NCBI RefSeq assembly: GCF_008122525.1 | Contig: NZ_VSRV01000001.1 | Span: 2,666,001-2,730,000 of the forward strand | Source: Marinomonas sp. IMCC 4694 | GTDB taxonomy: Bacteria; Pseudomonadota; Gammaproteobacteria; Pseudomonadales; Marinomonadaceae | Length of the DNA stretch: 64,000 nucleotides | Direction: 5' to 3' | Part shown: piece after piece, positions 38,562 to 46,528 of the stretch | How the letters are laid out: every line of letters begins with the position of its first letter | Numbering within the stretch: position 1 is the stretch's first letter | The notes under the pieces: model-generated | What the model was told of the DNA's origin: nothing | The model's database searches: none | What the model saw: only the letters and a program-made list of their open reading frames with translations | Translations under genes and position numbers: made by a program

Positions 38562-40382
38562 ATGAATTTAGCATCGAGAAAACCTATGCAAGCTGTTCTG
38601 CAGTCGAACGATACGCAACCATTAAAGGGTCTATTCAATCGCCATGCGCGCTTGTTTTTTAATGTCGTTTGCCTTTTATTTCTCACTGCTTGCAGCCACT
38701 TAACGTCAGAACAAACACCAGAAAAAACAGTCGCCATTGACATAAAAACAACACCAACGTTAGTGAGCCATGATTACATACGAAAACAACTTAATGCCGA
38801 ATTCATATTGCAACGAGAAGGCCCCAACAAAGCCTTCGAGGCATTCTATCAACTCGCCACTGAATCTGGCAATCTTCTCTTAATAGAACGCCTAGCCCGC
38901 ATAGCCATAACATCCCAAAATCCTTTATACATTGAAAAAAGTGCAAACTTATGGCTCTCTGCCGATCCCTACGCGGAAGCGGCTTACGCCTTAAAGCTGC
39001 AAATTATTATCAAAGGAAATCGCTCAAAAGACGTCACTGACCTTATCAATAGCGCGATTCAAAACAACGTCCCGCTGCGTTTTTTGCCGCTCTATTTAGA
39101 AGAAAATATTCGTGACAACACTCAGGTAACCACCATTGAAAAGGCAATATTGGCCCTGACGCAGCCGGCGCAGAATAATCAATACGTACAACTAAGCCAC
39201 GCTCACATCTTGTTATTAACGGGGCAATATCAGCTTGCTATTGAGATATCAGAACAACTCCTCTCACATCACGACACTGAAAAAAGCGAAGCACTTTACC
39301 TTATATTGTCCTTTGGTCAAAAGAATCTTGATCGCTTAGAAGATGCCATCAGCACACTAAAAATGGCCTGTGAAGCACAACCAGGAAACAGGCGATTGCT
39401 AATGCCTCTTATTGATTTCCTAGTTGAAAACCACCAATCAGATAACGCCATTGCAACGTACAGAGCCGCACAATTAAACGCGCCAGAAAAACAGCAAGTT
39501 GGCATTAATCTAATGCGCTCATTACTAGAGCGTGACCAACCGGATCTCGCTCTCACTGTCGCGTACAGCTTACCTAACACTGAGCAGGGCCTGAGTGATC
39601 AAGTGCAATTCTTGACCGCTATCGCGCTTTCACAACAAGGAAAAAAAGCAGACGCCATTCGCGCCATGGAACAAGTAAATGGCGCACTGAGATCCAATGC
39701 AAGCAACCAAATGGCGTTATGGCTCTACGAAGCAAGCCAAGAAAACACCATTAATGACATGATATTGAACCGCACCTTACGTGAAAACATGCCAGAGCAA
39801 ATTGCCGCGATTAGTGGACTACATGAGGAAAAAGGTCGAATCGATTTGTCTTATGACCTATTTAATCGCGCCCTAATCGCGCTTCCAGAATCCGACATTA
39901 TCCGTTATCGAAAAGCGCTCCTTGCCGACACAATTGGGCTGTGGGAAGTCACTGAGTCTGAACTGAAAATATTACTGCAAAAAGACACAAACAACCCTCA
40001 ATATTTGAATGCGCTCGGCTATACATTATTGACACGAACGACTCGCCTTGATGAAGCCATGACTTATATAGAGCTAGCGTATGAAAAAGTAGACGACGAC
40101 CCCGCCATCATTGACAGCTTAGGGTGGGGCTTTTTCCTAAAAGGCGAACTAGAGCAATCGTCCTATTACCTACAAAAAGCGTGGTCTCTATTGCCAGACG
40201 CTGAAATTGCAGCCCATTATGGTGAATCACTGTGGAAGCAACGCCATTACAAAAAAGCGATAGAGATATGGAGAACCGCACTTGAGAGGTCGCCTAACAC
40301 ACCTCTTTTACTGGATACAATACAACGATTATCACCAACAATGCTTGATGATGCACAACAGGAAACGCCGCATGCTTCATAA
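38562..40382 (+). CDS. TPR-repeat lipoprotein upstream of lolB
   Basis: This 606-aa lipoprotein has a hydrophobic stretch and lipobox (VVCLLFLTACSHL) near residue 33-46, then many tetratricopeptide-like helices. The clearest repeat pair is near the C-terminus (NPQYLNALGYTLL, then AIIDSLGWGFFLKGELEQS). A TPR protein divergent from hemA and upstream of lolB is usual in Pseudomonas and relatives. Its exact function is unknown. ATG 38562 has AAGGG upstream. The end overlaps lolB by 11 bases. Confidence 0.85.
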   Translation: MNLASRKPMQAVLQSNDTQPLKGLFNRHARLFFNVVCLLFLTACSHLTSEQTPEKTVAIDIKTTPTLVSHDYIRKQLNAEFILQREGPNKAFEAFYQLATESGNLLLIERLARIAITSQNPLYIEKSANLWLSADPYAEAAYALKLQIIIKGNRSKDVTDLINSAIQNNVPLRFLPLYLEENIRDNTQVTTIEKAILALTQPAQNNQYVQLSHAHILLLTGQYQLAIEISEQLLSHHDTEKSEALYLILSFGQKNLDRLEDAISTLKMACEAQPGNRRLLMPLIDFLVENHQSDNAIATYRAAQLNAPEKQQVGINLMRSLLERDQPDLALTVAYSLPNTEQGLSDQVQFLTAIALSQQGKKADAIRAMEQVNGALRSNASNQMALWLYEASQENTINDMILNRTLRENMPEQIAAISGLHEEKGRIDLSYDLFNRALIALPESDIIRYRKALLADTIGLWEVTESELKILLQKDTNNPQYLNALGYTLLTRTTRLDEAMTYIELAYEKVDDDPAIIDSLGWGFFLKGELEQSSYYLQKAWSLLPDAEIAAHYGESLWKQRHYKKAIEIWRTALERSPNTPLLLDTIQRLSPTMLDDAQQETPHAS

Positions 40383-40950
40383 AACCCTTTACCTGATAGC
40401 CACTACCATGCTGATGAGCGCTTGTAGCACACAATCCTCAGGACCCATCACACCACCGCCAAACAACGCCGGTGCCATTTCGAAATGGGAAACCTCTGGA
40501 CGAGTCGGTATACGCACAAAAAATGACGCCGTCTCAGGCAATTTTACTTGGCAAAAAGACCCCGAAACATTCTCATTAAACATAGTAGGCCCCTTCGGGC
40601 AAGGCGCCATCAACCTCAAAAAAACACAAGACAGCCTTATTACCTTAGCCTACGAAGACACGCTAACAACGGGGCATGATGCAGGTGCTTTATTGCAACA
40701 AGAACTTGGCTGGGAGTTTCCTGTGGAGCAAGTCACTTTTTGGATCAGAGGGCTGCAAGCACCAAACTCCCCTGCCAAAATAACCCACGACGGCGCGACA
40801 AAACAGCCCAATAAAATCGAACAAGATGGCTGGGTGATTCAATACACCAATTTTGTTAACGTAGATGGACTGTCTCTTCCGCAAAAAATGCAGGTCTCTA
40901 ACCCGCCATTTAAAGTCAATTTGATTATTAACCAATGGACCATTCAGTAA
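40372..40950 (+). CDS. lolB: Outer-membrane lipoprotein receptor LolB
   Basis: LolB takes lipoproteins from LolA and inserts them into the outer membrane. The protein of about 192 aa starts MLHKTLYLIATTMLMSACS with lipobox MSAC, then has WETSGRVGIRTKNDAVSGNF and WQKDPETFSLNIVGPFGQG, both LolB-like. I chose ATG 40372 because AGGAAA lies upstream; the longer frame from 40282 has no signal sequence at its start. The gene overlaps its neighbours in the order TPR protein-lolB-ispE. Confidence 0.92.
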   Translation: MLHKTLYLIATTMLMSACSTQSSGPITPPPNNAGAISKWETSGRVGIRTKNDAVSGNFTWQKDPETFSLNIVGPFGQGAINLKKTQDSLITLAYEDTLTTGHDAGALLQQELGWEFPVEQVTFWIRGLQAPNSPAKITHDGATKQPNKIEQDGWVIQYTNFVNVDGLSLPQKMQVSNPPFKVNLIINQWTIQ

Positions 40951-40955
40951 ACCAA

Positions 40956-41810
40956 ATGAGATTACCTTCTCCTGCAAAATTAAATTTATTTCTACACATC
41001 ACCGGCAGACGTGACGACGGCTACCATGAACTGCAAACACTGTTTCAATTTATCGATCTATTCGACACACTCGATTTTTCACTGACACACAATAATCGAA
41101 TCACCATTTCACCGATTATTGAGCAACTTGCAACAAAAGATAACCTTGTTTATAAAGCCGCAAGGTTACTCACACCTTTTAAAAAAGATGCACTGTTTGG
41201 GATTGATATTATTCTCATAAAACAATTACCTATGGGGGGCGGAATCGGGGGTGGCAGCTCAAATGCTGCGACCACTTTATTAGCCTTAAACACTTTATGG
41301 GAATGCGGTTTATCCTTGACACAACTGGCCGATTTAGGGGTGCAGCTTGGGGCTGATGTACCGGTCTTTGTCATGGGGTCGTCAGCTTTTGCCGAAGGTG
41401 TGGGAGAAAAGCTGCAAGCCGTCGAACTGAGAACACCGTATTACCTGCTTATCAAGCCCAATTGCCACGTGTCAACAGGACAAATATTTACCGATAAATA
41501 TTTGACAAGAGACACCCCTCCCATCAGAATATCGCACGCCTTAACGCTGGGTGGTCATAATGATTGTTTAGACGTGGTAACAAAGCAGAATCCTGAGGTG
41601 AACGAAGCGTATTTGTGGTTGAAAAATCACGGTGACGCTAAGTTAACGGGAACAGGGGCTTGTTTATTTTTAGCATTCGACAGTGAATACGACGCCGAAC
41701 AACTCAAATCAATTACACCCAAAAAGTGGCAAAGTTGGGTTTGTCGTGGACACAACACCTCGGTGACTCACGATGCGTTAAACCAGTGGATTGAACAACA
41801 CCGAAATTAA
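40956..41810 (+). CDS. ispE: 4-diphosphocytidyl-2-C-methyl-D-erythritol kinase
   Basis: IspE is a GHMP kinase of the MEP isoprenoid pathway. The protein has LPSPAKLNLFLHITGRRDDGYHELQ split at the start, and the ATP loop PMGGGIGGGSSNAATTL. LTGTGACLFLAF near the C-terminus is the GHMP motif 3. ATG 40956 gives 284 aa; ATG 40935, which would overlap lolB, gives 291 aa and is also possible. Confidence 0.93.
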   Translation: MRLPSPAKLNLFLHITGRRDDGYHELQTLFQFIDLFDTLDFSLTHNNRITISPIIEQLATKDNLVYKAARLLTPFKKDALFGIDIILIKQLPMGGGIGGGSSNAATTLLALNTLWECGLSLTQLADLGVQLGADVPVFVMGSSAFAEGVGEKLQAVELRTPYYLLIKPNCHVSTGQIFTDKYLTRDTPPIRISHALTLGGHNDCLDVVTKQNPEVNEAYLWLKNHGDAKLTGTGACLFLAFDSEYDAEQLKSITPKKWQSWVCRGHNTSVTHDALNQWIEQHRN

Positions 41811-41861
41811 TGCCCAAATTAATGCCCATTTTCATAGCTACACAATACAAAGGTATACGCA

Positions 41862-42809
41862 GTGTCTAAATTGATGGTTTTTACCGGTAATGCCAACCCA
41901 GAACTCGCTCGAAGAGTGGTTCGTCGCCTAGGCCTACCCATCGGCAATGCCACCGTTGGTAAATTTAGCGACGGGGAAATTGCGGTTGAAATCAATGAAA
42001 ATGTACGAGGTAAAGACGTTTTCATCATTCAATCCACCTGCGCCCCAAGTAACGACAACTTGATGGAACTCATTGTTATGGCCGACGCACTACGTCGAGC
42101 CTCTGCAACTCGTGTCACGGCAGTGATTCCGTATTTTGGTTACGCTCGACAAGATCGGCGTGTGCGTTCTGCACGCGTCCCCATCACCGCGAAAGTCGTC
42201 GCTGACATGATCTCTGCAGTGGGGATTAATCGTGTATTGACCGTCGATCTTCATGCCGACCAAATTCAAGGTTTTTTTGATATCCCTGTAGATAACGTCT
42301 ATGCCACGCCTTTGCTGCTGGATGACTTGCAACGCCAAGGTCATGAAAACATCTGTGTTGTTTCTCCAGATGTGGGCGGTGTGGTTCGTGCCAGAGCGTT
42401 TGCGAAATTACTCGATGATGCAGATCTAGCCATTATAGACAAGCGTCGTCCTCGTGCCAACGAAGCGCAAATCATGCACTTGATTGGTGACGTTGCAGGC
42501 AAAACTTGCGTCCTTGTTGACGATATGTGCGACACTGGCGGCACTCTGTGCGCCGCAGCGAAAGCCCTAAAAGAACATGGCGCCACGAAAGTGCTAGCTT
42601 ACTGCACACACCCGGTATTATCCGGAAAAGCGCTTGAAAACATTAAACATTCCGTGCTTGATGAGTTGGTCGTGACTGATACCATCCCATTAACACAAGA
42701 GGCGCTTAACTGCCCTCAGATACGCCAATTGTCAATGTCTGACATTATGGCGGAGGCTGTTCGTCGTGTATGCAACGAAGAGTCTATCAGTGCCATGTTT
42801 GGGGCCTAA
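41862..42809 (+). CDS. prs: Ribose-phosphate pyrophosphokinase
   Basis: Prs makes PRPP for purine, pyrimidine, histidine and NAD synthesis. The 315-aa length equals the E. coli enzyme. It starts with GTG (MSKLMVFTGNANPELARRV) and has SDGEIAVEI, RQDRRVRSARVPITAK, SPDVGGVVRARAFAK and the PRPP-binding CVLVDDMCDTGGTL. In many gammaproteobacteria a tRNA sits between ispE and prs; none is seen here. Confidence 0.97.
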   Translation: MSKLMVFTGNANPELARRVVRRLGLPIGNATVGKFSDGEIAVEINENVRGKDVFIIQSTCAPSNDNLMELIVMADALRRASATRVTAVIPYFGYARQDRRVRSARVPITAKVVADMISAVGINRVLTVDLHADQIQGFFDIPVDNVYATPLLLDDLQRQGHENICVVSPDVGGVVRARAFAKLLDDADLAIIDKRRPRANEAQIMHLIGDVAGKTCVLVDDMCDTGGTLCAAAKALKEHGATKVLAYCTHPVLSGKALENIKHSVLDELVVTDTIPLTQEALNCPQIRQLSMSDIMAEAVRRVCNEESISAMFGA

Positions 42810-42878
42810 GCCAAACACTAACGCTCGGAGCGGGTCGCAACTCTGGGCACAAACTTTATTTATTATTAGGAAAATACC

Positions 42879-43457
42879 ATGTCATTATCTATTAATGCCG
42901 TTGCTCGTACTCAAGAAGGTAAAGGTGCGAGCCGCCGCCTTCGTAACACTGGCCAAGTACCTGCTGTTATTTATGGCGGTGACGTTGCTCCAGCGTCCAT
43001 CTCTTTTAAAGACAATGAGTTGCTTAAAGCCGTAGGCACACCAGGTTTTTTAACTGGCCTTGTTGAAGTAACAGTTGAAGGCAACACTGAGCAAGTACTT
43101 GTTAAAGCGCTTCAGCGTCACCCATCTACTGGCGCCGTTATGCACATGGATCTTCAGCGCGTTCAAGCGGACAAGACGATCACAACTCGCGTTCCTTTAA
43201 GCTTCATCAATGCCGCACAAAGTGAAGGCGTTAGCAAGCAAGGTGGTCGTCTGACTGTAGAATCTAAACTGGCTGAAGTTCGTTGTTTACCAGGGAACCT
43301 TCCTACTACTTTGACGATCGATGCAATCAATGGTCAACTTGATCAAATCTTCCACTTGTCTGATGTTATCCTTCCAGAAGGTGTTGAGTTAGTTTCTTTG
43401 TTGAAAGGCGAAGATCATGACCAACCTATCGCTCGTATCGGCAAGTCTAAACGTTAA
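42879..43457 (+). CDS. rplY: Ribosomal protein L25/general stress protein Ctc
   Basis: This 192-aa protein is a two-domain L25/Ctc protein that binds 5S rRNA. It starts LSINAVARTQEGKGASRRLR, the conserved 5S-binding start, has GKVPAVIYGG-like GQVPAVIYGGD, and an extra C-terminal TL5 domain beyond the short E. coli L25. ATG has AGGAAA upstream. It lies in the conserved order prs-rplY-pth-ychF. Confidence 0.96.
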   Translation: MSLSINAVARTQEGKGASRRLRNTGQVPAVIYGGDVAPASISFKDNELLKAVGTPGFLTGLVEVTVEGNTEQVLVKALQRHPSTGAVMHMDLQRVQADKTITTRVPLSFINAAQSEGVSKQGGRLTVESKLAEVRCLPGNLPTTLTIDAINGQLDQIFHLSDVILPEGVELVSLLKGEDHDQPIARIGKSKR

Positions 43458-43480
43458 GATCACTCATTGAAGGCAGTATT

Positions 43481-44065
43481 GTGGCAGGTTTCAGATTATT
43501 AGTCGGTTTGGGTAATCCAGGCAGCGAATACGAGAACACTCGCCACAATGCAGGCGCTCAGTGGATTGAGGCATTGGCTCGTCAGAGTCAATGCTCTCTT
43601 CGAACAGAGAAAAAGTTTTTTGGCCAATTTGGCAAAGTTTTTATAGCTGGTGAAGAGTGTTATCTCCTTATTCCCACCACCTATATGAATTTAAGTGGCA
43701 AAGCGGTTCAGGCTGTTTGCCAGTTTTACAAAATCCCTCCTGAAGAAGTCCTTGTTATTCACGATGAATTAGACATCGCCCCTGGCACTGCCAAGTTGAA
43801 AAAGGGCGGCGGACACGGTGGTCACAACGGATTAAAAGACATTATTGCCAAGCTAGCGAATAACCGAGAATTTGGTCGTCTTAGAATCGGCATTGGCCAC
43901 CCAGGTCACGCCAGTCAAGTAGCGAACTATGTGCTGAAAAAAGCATCGCCTGACGACCACACAAAAATCGAACACACAATCGACGAATCATTACGCTATG
44001 TAGATGACATTGTTCGCGGTAACTTAAACCCCGTGATGAACCAGCTACACAGCTTCAAAGCATAA
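43481..44065 (+). CDS. pth: Peptidyl-tRNA hydrolase
   Basis: Pth releases peptides from dropped-off peptidyl-tRNAs. The 194-aa protein has LLVGLGNPGSEYENTRHNAG with catalytic His22, then PTTYMNLSG, VIHDELDIAPG and KKGGGHGGHNGLKDI. It starts with GTG at 43481, 23 bases after rplY. Confidence 0.97.
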   Translation: MAGFRLLVGLGNPGSEYENTRHNAGAQWIEALARQSQCSLRTEKKFFGQFGKVFIAGEECYLLIPTTYMNLSGKAVQAVCQFYKIPPEEVLVIHDELDIAPGTAKLKKGGGHGGHNGLKDIIAKLANNREFGRLRIGIGHPGHASQVANYVLKKASPDDHTKIEHTIDESLRYVDDIVRGNLNPVMNQLHSFKA

Positions 44066-44090
44066 TCATTTAATTATTAGGAATCTCACT

Positions 44091-45182
44091 ATGGGTTTTA
44101 ATTGCGGCATCGTTGGGCTACCTAACGTTGGTAAATCGACTCTATTTAACGCCTTAACCAAAGCCGGTATTGGCGCGGAAAACTTCCCTTTTTGTACGAT
44201 TGAACCAAACGCTGGTGTAGTCGCCATGCCAGATCCACGCTTAGATGCCCTAGCTGAAATCGTTAAACCAGAGCGTGTTCTAGCGACAACGATGGAATTC
44301 GTTGATATTGCCGGCCTTGTGGAAGGTGCATCGAAAGGTGAAGGTTTAGGGAATAAATTCCTTGCGAATATTCGTGAAACCGACGCCATCGCTCACGTTG
44401 TACGCTGCTTTGAAGACGAAAACGTGATCCACGTTTCTAATCACGTCAACCCTAAGTTAGACATCGAAGTGATTAACTTGGAATTGATTTTCGCTGACAT
44501 CGAATCCATCGATAAACAACTGTTCCGCACAGCCAAAAATGCAAAAAGTGGCAACAAAGACGCCATCAGCCACAAAGCGTTCCTAGAAAGCATTAAAGAG
44601 CACTTAGAGAACGGCCTTCCCGTGCGTGGCATGACTCTATCTGACGACGAGAAAAAAGAAGTCAGAGGTATGCACCTACTGACAACAAAACCGACCATGT
44701 ACATCGCGAACGTGGCAGAGGATGGCTTTGAAAACAACCCTTACCTCGACCAAGTTCGTGAAATCGCGGCCGCGGAAGGGGCGATGGTAGTCCCCATTTG
44801 CAATCAGCTTGAAGCGGAGATTTCTGAGCTAGACGCCGAAGAGATGCAAGAGTTTCTTGACGAGATGGGTATGGCAGAACCGGGCCTCGACCGAGTTATC
44901 CGTGCTGGCTATGAACTACTTGGCCTTCAGACCTACTTTACGGCGGGCTTAAAAGAAGTGCGCGCCTGGACGGTCAAGCAAGGTGCAACGGGGCCTCAGG
45001 CTGCCGGTGTGATCCACACAGACTTCGAAAAAGGCTTTATCCGAGCTGAAGTAATAGGCTACAACGATTTCATTCAATACAAGGGTGAAAGTGGCTCAAA
45101 AGAAGCCGGAAAATGGCGCTTAGAAGGCAAAGAATACATTGTTAAAGATGGCGATGTGATGCATTTCCGCTTTAATGTGTAA
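44091..45182 (+). CDS. ychF: Redox-regulated ATPase YchF
   Basis: YchF is an Obg-like P-loop ATPase that associates with ribosomes. The 363-aa protein has NCGIVGLPNVGKSTLFNALT (Walker A), VDIAGLVEGASKGEGLGNKF (switch region) and the TGS domain with the closing DGDVMHFRFNV. It ends the prs-rplY-pth-ychF group and is followed by the tRNA array. Confidence 0.97.
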   Translation: MGFNCGIVGLPNVGKSTLFNALTKAGIGAENFPFCTIEPNAGVVAMPDPRLDALAEIVKPERVLATTMEFVDIAGLVEGASKGEGLGNKFLANIRETDAIAHVVRCFEDENVIHVSNHVNPKLDIEVINLELIFADIESIDKQLFRTAKNAKSGNKDAISHKAFLESIKEHLENGLPVRGMTLSDDEKKEVRGMHLLTTKPTMYIANVAEDGFENNPYLDQVREIAAAEGAMVVPICNQLEAEISELDAEEMQEFLDEMGMAEPGLDRVIRAGYELLGLQTYFTAGLKEVRAWTVKQGATGPQAAGVIHTDFEKGFIRAEVIGYNDFIQYKGESGSKEAGKWRLEGKEYIVKDGDVMHFRFNV

Positions 45183-45296
45183 TAGTTAACAAAACATTTT
45201 AAGAAAACACTTGACCCATTAAGCACTTATATGAATAATATCGCGCCACAGAGGCAGTATATTGATTTTTATAAACTGTTTCTTGTGTCAGTCTGA

Positions 45297-45371
45297 TGGG
45301 GTATCGCCAAGCGGTAAGGCAACAGGTTTTGATCCTGTCATGCGTAGGTTCGAATCCTTCTACCCCAGCCA
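45297..45371 (+). tRNA. tRNA-Gln (anticodon TTG), copy 1
   Basis: This is a 75-nt cloverleaf with acceptor stem TGGGGTA/TACCCCA, anticodon loop TTTTGATC, T-loop TTCGAATC and an encoded CCA. It is the first of three identical copies in an alternating Gln/Met array. Confidence 0.97.
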
Positions 45372-45379
45372 ACAGACAA

Positions 45380-45456
45380 GGCTATGTAGCTCAGTTGGTT
45401 AGAGCACATCACTCATAATGATGGGGTCACTAGTTCGAATCTAGTCATAGCCACCA
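45380..45456 (+). tRNA. tRNA-Met (elongator, anticodon CAT), copy 1
   Basis: This is a 77-nt cloverleaf starting GGCTATGTAGCTCAG with CTCATAAT in the anticodon loop and an encoded CCA. The 5' end pairs fully with CATAGCC, so it is elongator rather than initiator Met. A tRNA-Ile2 with a modified CAT anticodon cannot be fully excluded. Confidence 0.92.
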
Positions 45457-45468
45457 ATATTCGATAAT

Positions 45469-45543
45469 TGGGGTATCGCCAAGCGGTAAGGCAACAGGTT
45501 TTGATCCTGTCATGCGTAGGTTCGAATCCTTCTACCCCAGCCA
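45469..45543 (+). tRNA. tRNA-Gln (TTG), copy 2
   Basis: It is identical to copy 1 over its full length, including the encoded CCA. Confidence 0.97.
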
Positions 45544-45579
45544 TCGTTACATTGGTGCACACGATTACTGTTCTGTTTA

Positions 45580-45656
45580 GGCTATGTAGCTCAGTTGGTT
45601 AGAGCACATCACTCATAATGATGGGGTCACTAGTTCGAATCTAGTCATAGCCACCA
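45580..45656 (+). tRNA. tRNA-Met (CAT), copy 2
   Basis: It is identical to Met copy 1. The longer 36-base spacer before it shows that the Gln-Met pair was duplicated as a unit with later spacer drift. Confidence 0.92.
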
Positions 45657-45674
45657 GTCAAAAATTTTGTTAAT

Positions 45675-45749
45675 TGGGGTATCGCCAAGCGGTAAGGCAA
45701 CAGGTTTTGATCCTGTCATGCGTAGGTTCGAATCCTTCTACCCCAGCCA
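45675..45749 (+). tRNA. tRNA-Gln (TTG), copy 3
   Basis: It is identical to copies 1 and 2. It is the last tRNA of the array; no tRNA-Met follows. Confidence 0.97.
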
Positions 45750-45884
45750 TTTCAATCACAAGCGCACCACTTCAACACACCTCTCGTCCTAAATATTTTC
45801 TTCGTTTTCCTTATTTCATTTGATTTTGATTTGCTTGAACCTATAATTAAGCAAAATTTATACTATTCAATAGGGATGCTCATT

Positions 45885-46463
45885 ATGAAATCAACAAAGT
45901 TCGCTTTGGCACTATCTACGCTGTTAGTCGCAAACGCTGCCAATGCCGATTTTCTCGGTGCTAACGCAGAAGCTGGGCTTTTTGACAGCGACGATGGCTC
46001 TGCGACGTATGCCAGCCTTGATATCCAACACCCTATTCCACTGATTCCAAATCTACGAATGGATGTGTGGGAGTTTGAGTCCGATCCAGCGGGGACAGAT
46101 ATTAGCCACTTAGACTTCACCGGCTACTATGGCATTGGTTTACTATGGGCGAGCATTGAAGGTGGTGTCACTTTCCGGGAGCTCGATATGACCAGAGGCT
46201 CACTCAAAGACAGTGAATCTGTTCCTATGCTGTTCTTAGCAGCGTCTCTCGCGATTCCCGGCACTGGCGTCACGCTGGCGGCCGAATCTAAAAGCATTTC
46301 CTCTTTTGATGATGTCACCATTACCGATCAAGCGTTTAAAATACAGTACCAGCCGATCCCTGTACTTGGACTAGAAGTTGGTTACCGCTCAATCGAACAA
46401 GAAACCAACTTCTTAACCAAAGATTACAATGGTTACTTTATTGGTGTCACACTCGATATTTAA
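45885..46463 (+). CDS. YfaZ-family outer membrane protein
   Basis: This 192-aa protein has a signal peptide (MKSTKFALALSTLLVANAANA) cut near ANA-DF, split here after residue 21. The mature part is a small beta-barrel with alternating polar and hydrophobic strands, ending YFIGVTLDI. The opening DFLGANAEAGLFDSDDGSA and GYRSIEQ fit the YfaZ precursor family. Function is unknown. I chose ATG 45885 because AGGGATG lies upstream. Confidence 0.75.
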   Translation: MKSTKFALALSTLLVANAANADFLGANAEAGLFDSDDGSATYASLDIQHPIPLIPNLRMDVWEFESDPAGTDISHLDFTGYYGIGLLWASIEGGVTFRELDMTRGSLKDSESVPMLFLAASLAIPGTGVTLAAESKSISSFDDVTITDQAFKIQYQPIPVLGLEVGYRSIEQETNFLTKDYNGYFIGVTLDI

Positions 46464-46480
46464 CGACATACACTTGAGCC

Positions 46481-46520
46481 AAACCAAGCGCCAGTTTTTC
46501 AAAAAACTGGCGCTTGGTTT
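46481..46520. terminator. Bidirectional terminator between yfaZ-like gene and clpB
   Basis: AAACCAAGCGCCAGTTTTT and AAAACTGGCGCTTGGTTT form a stem of about 17 bp with a short loop, flanked by T-rich ends. It serves both convergent genes. Confidence 0.85.
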
Positions 46521-46528
46521 TGTCTGAC

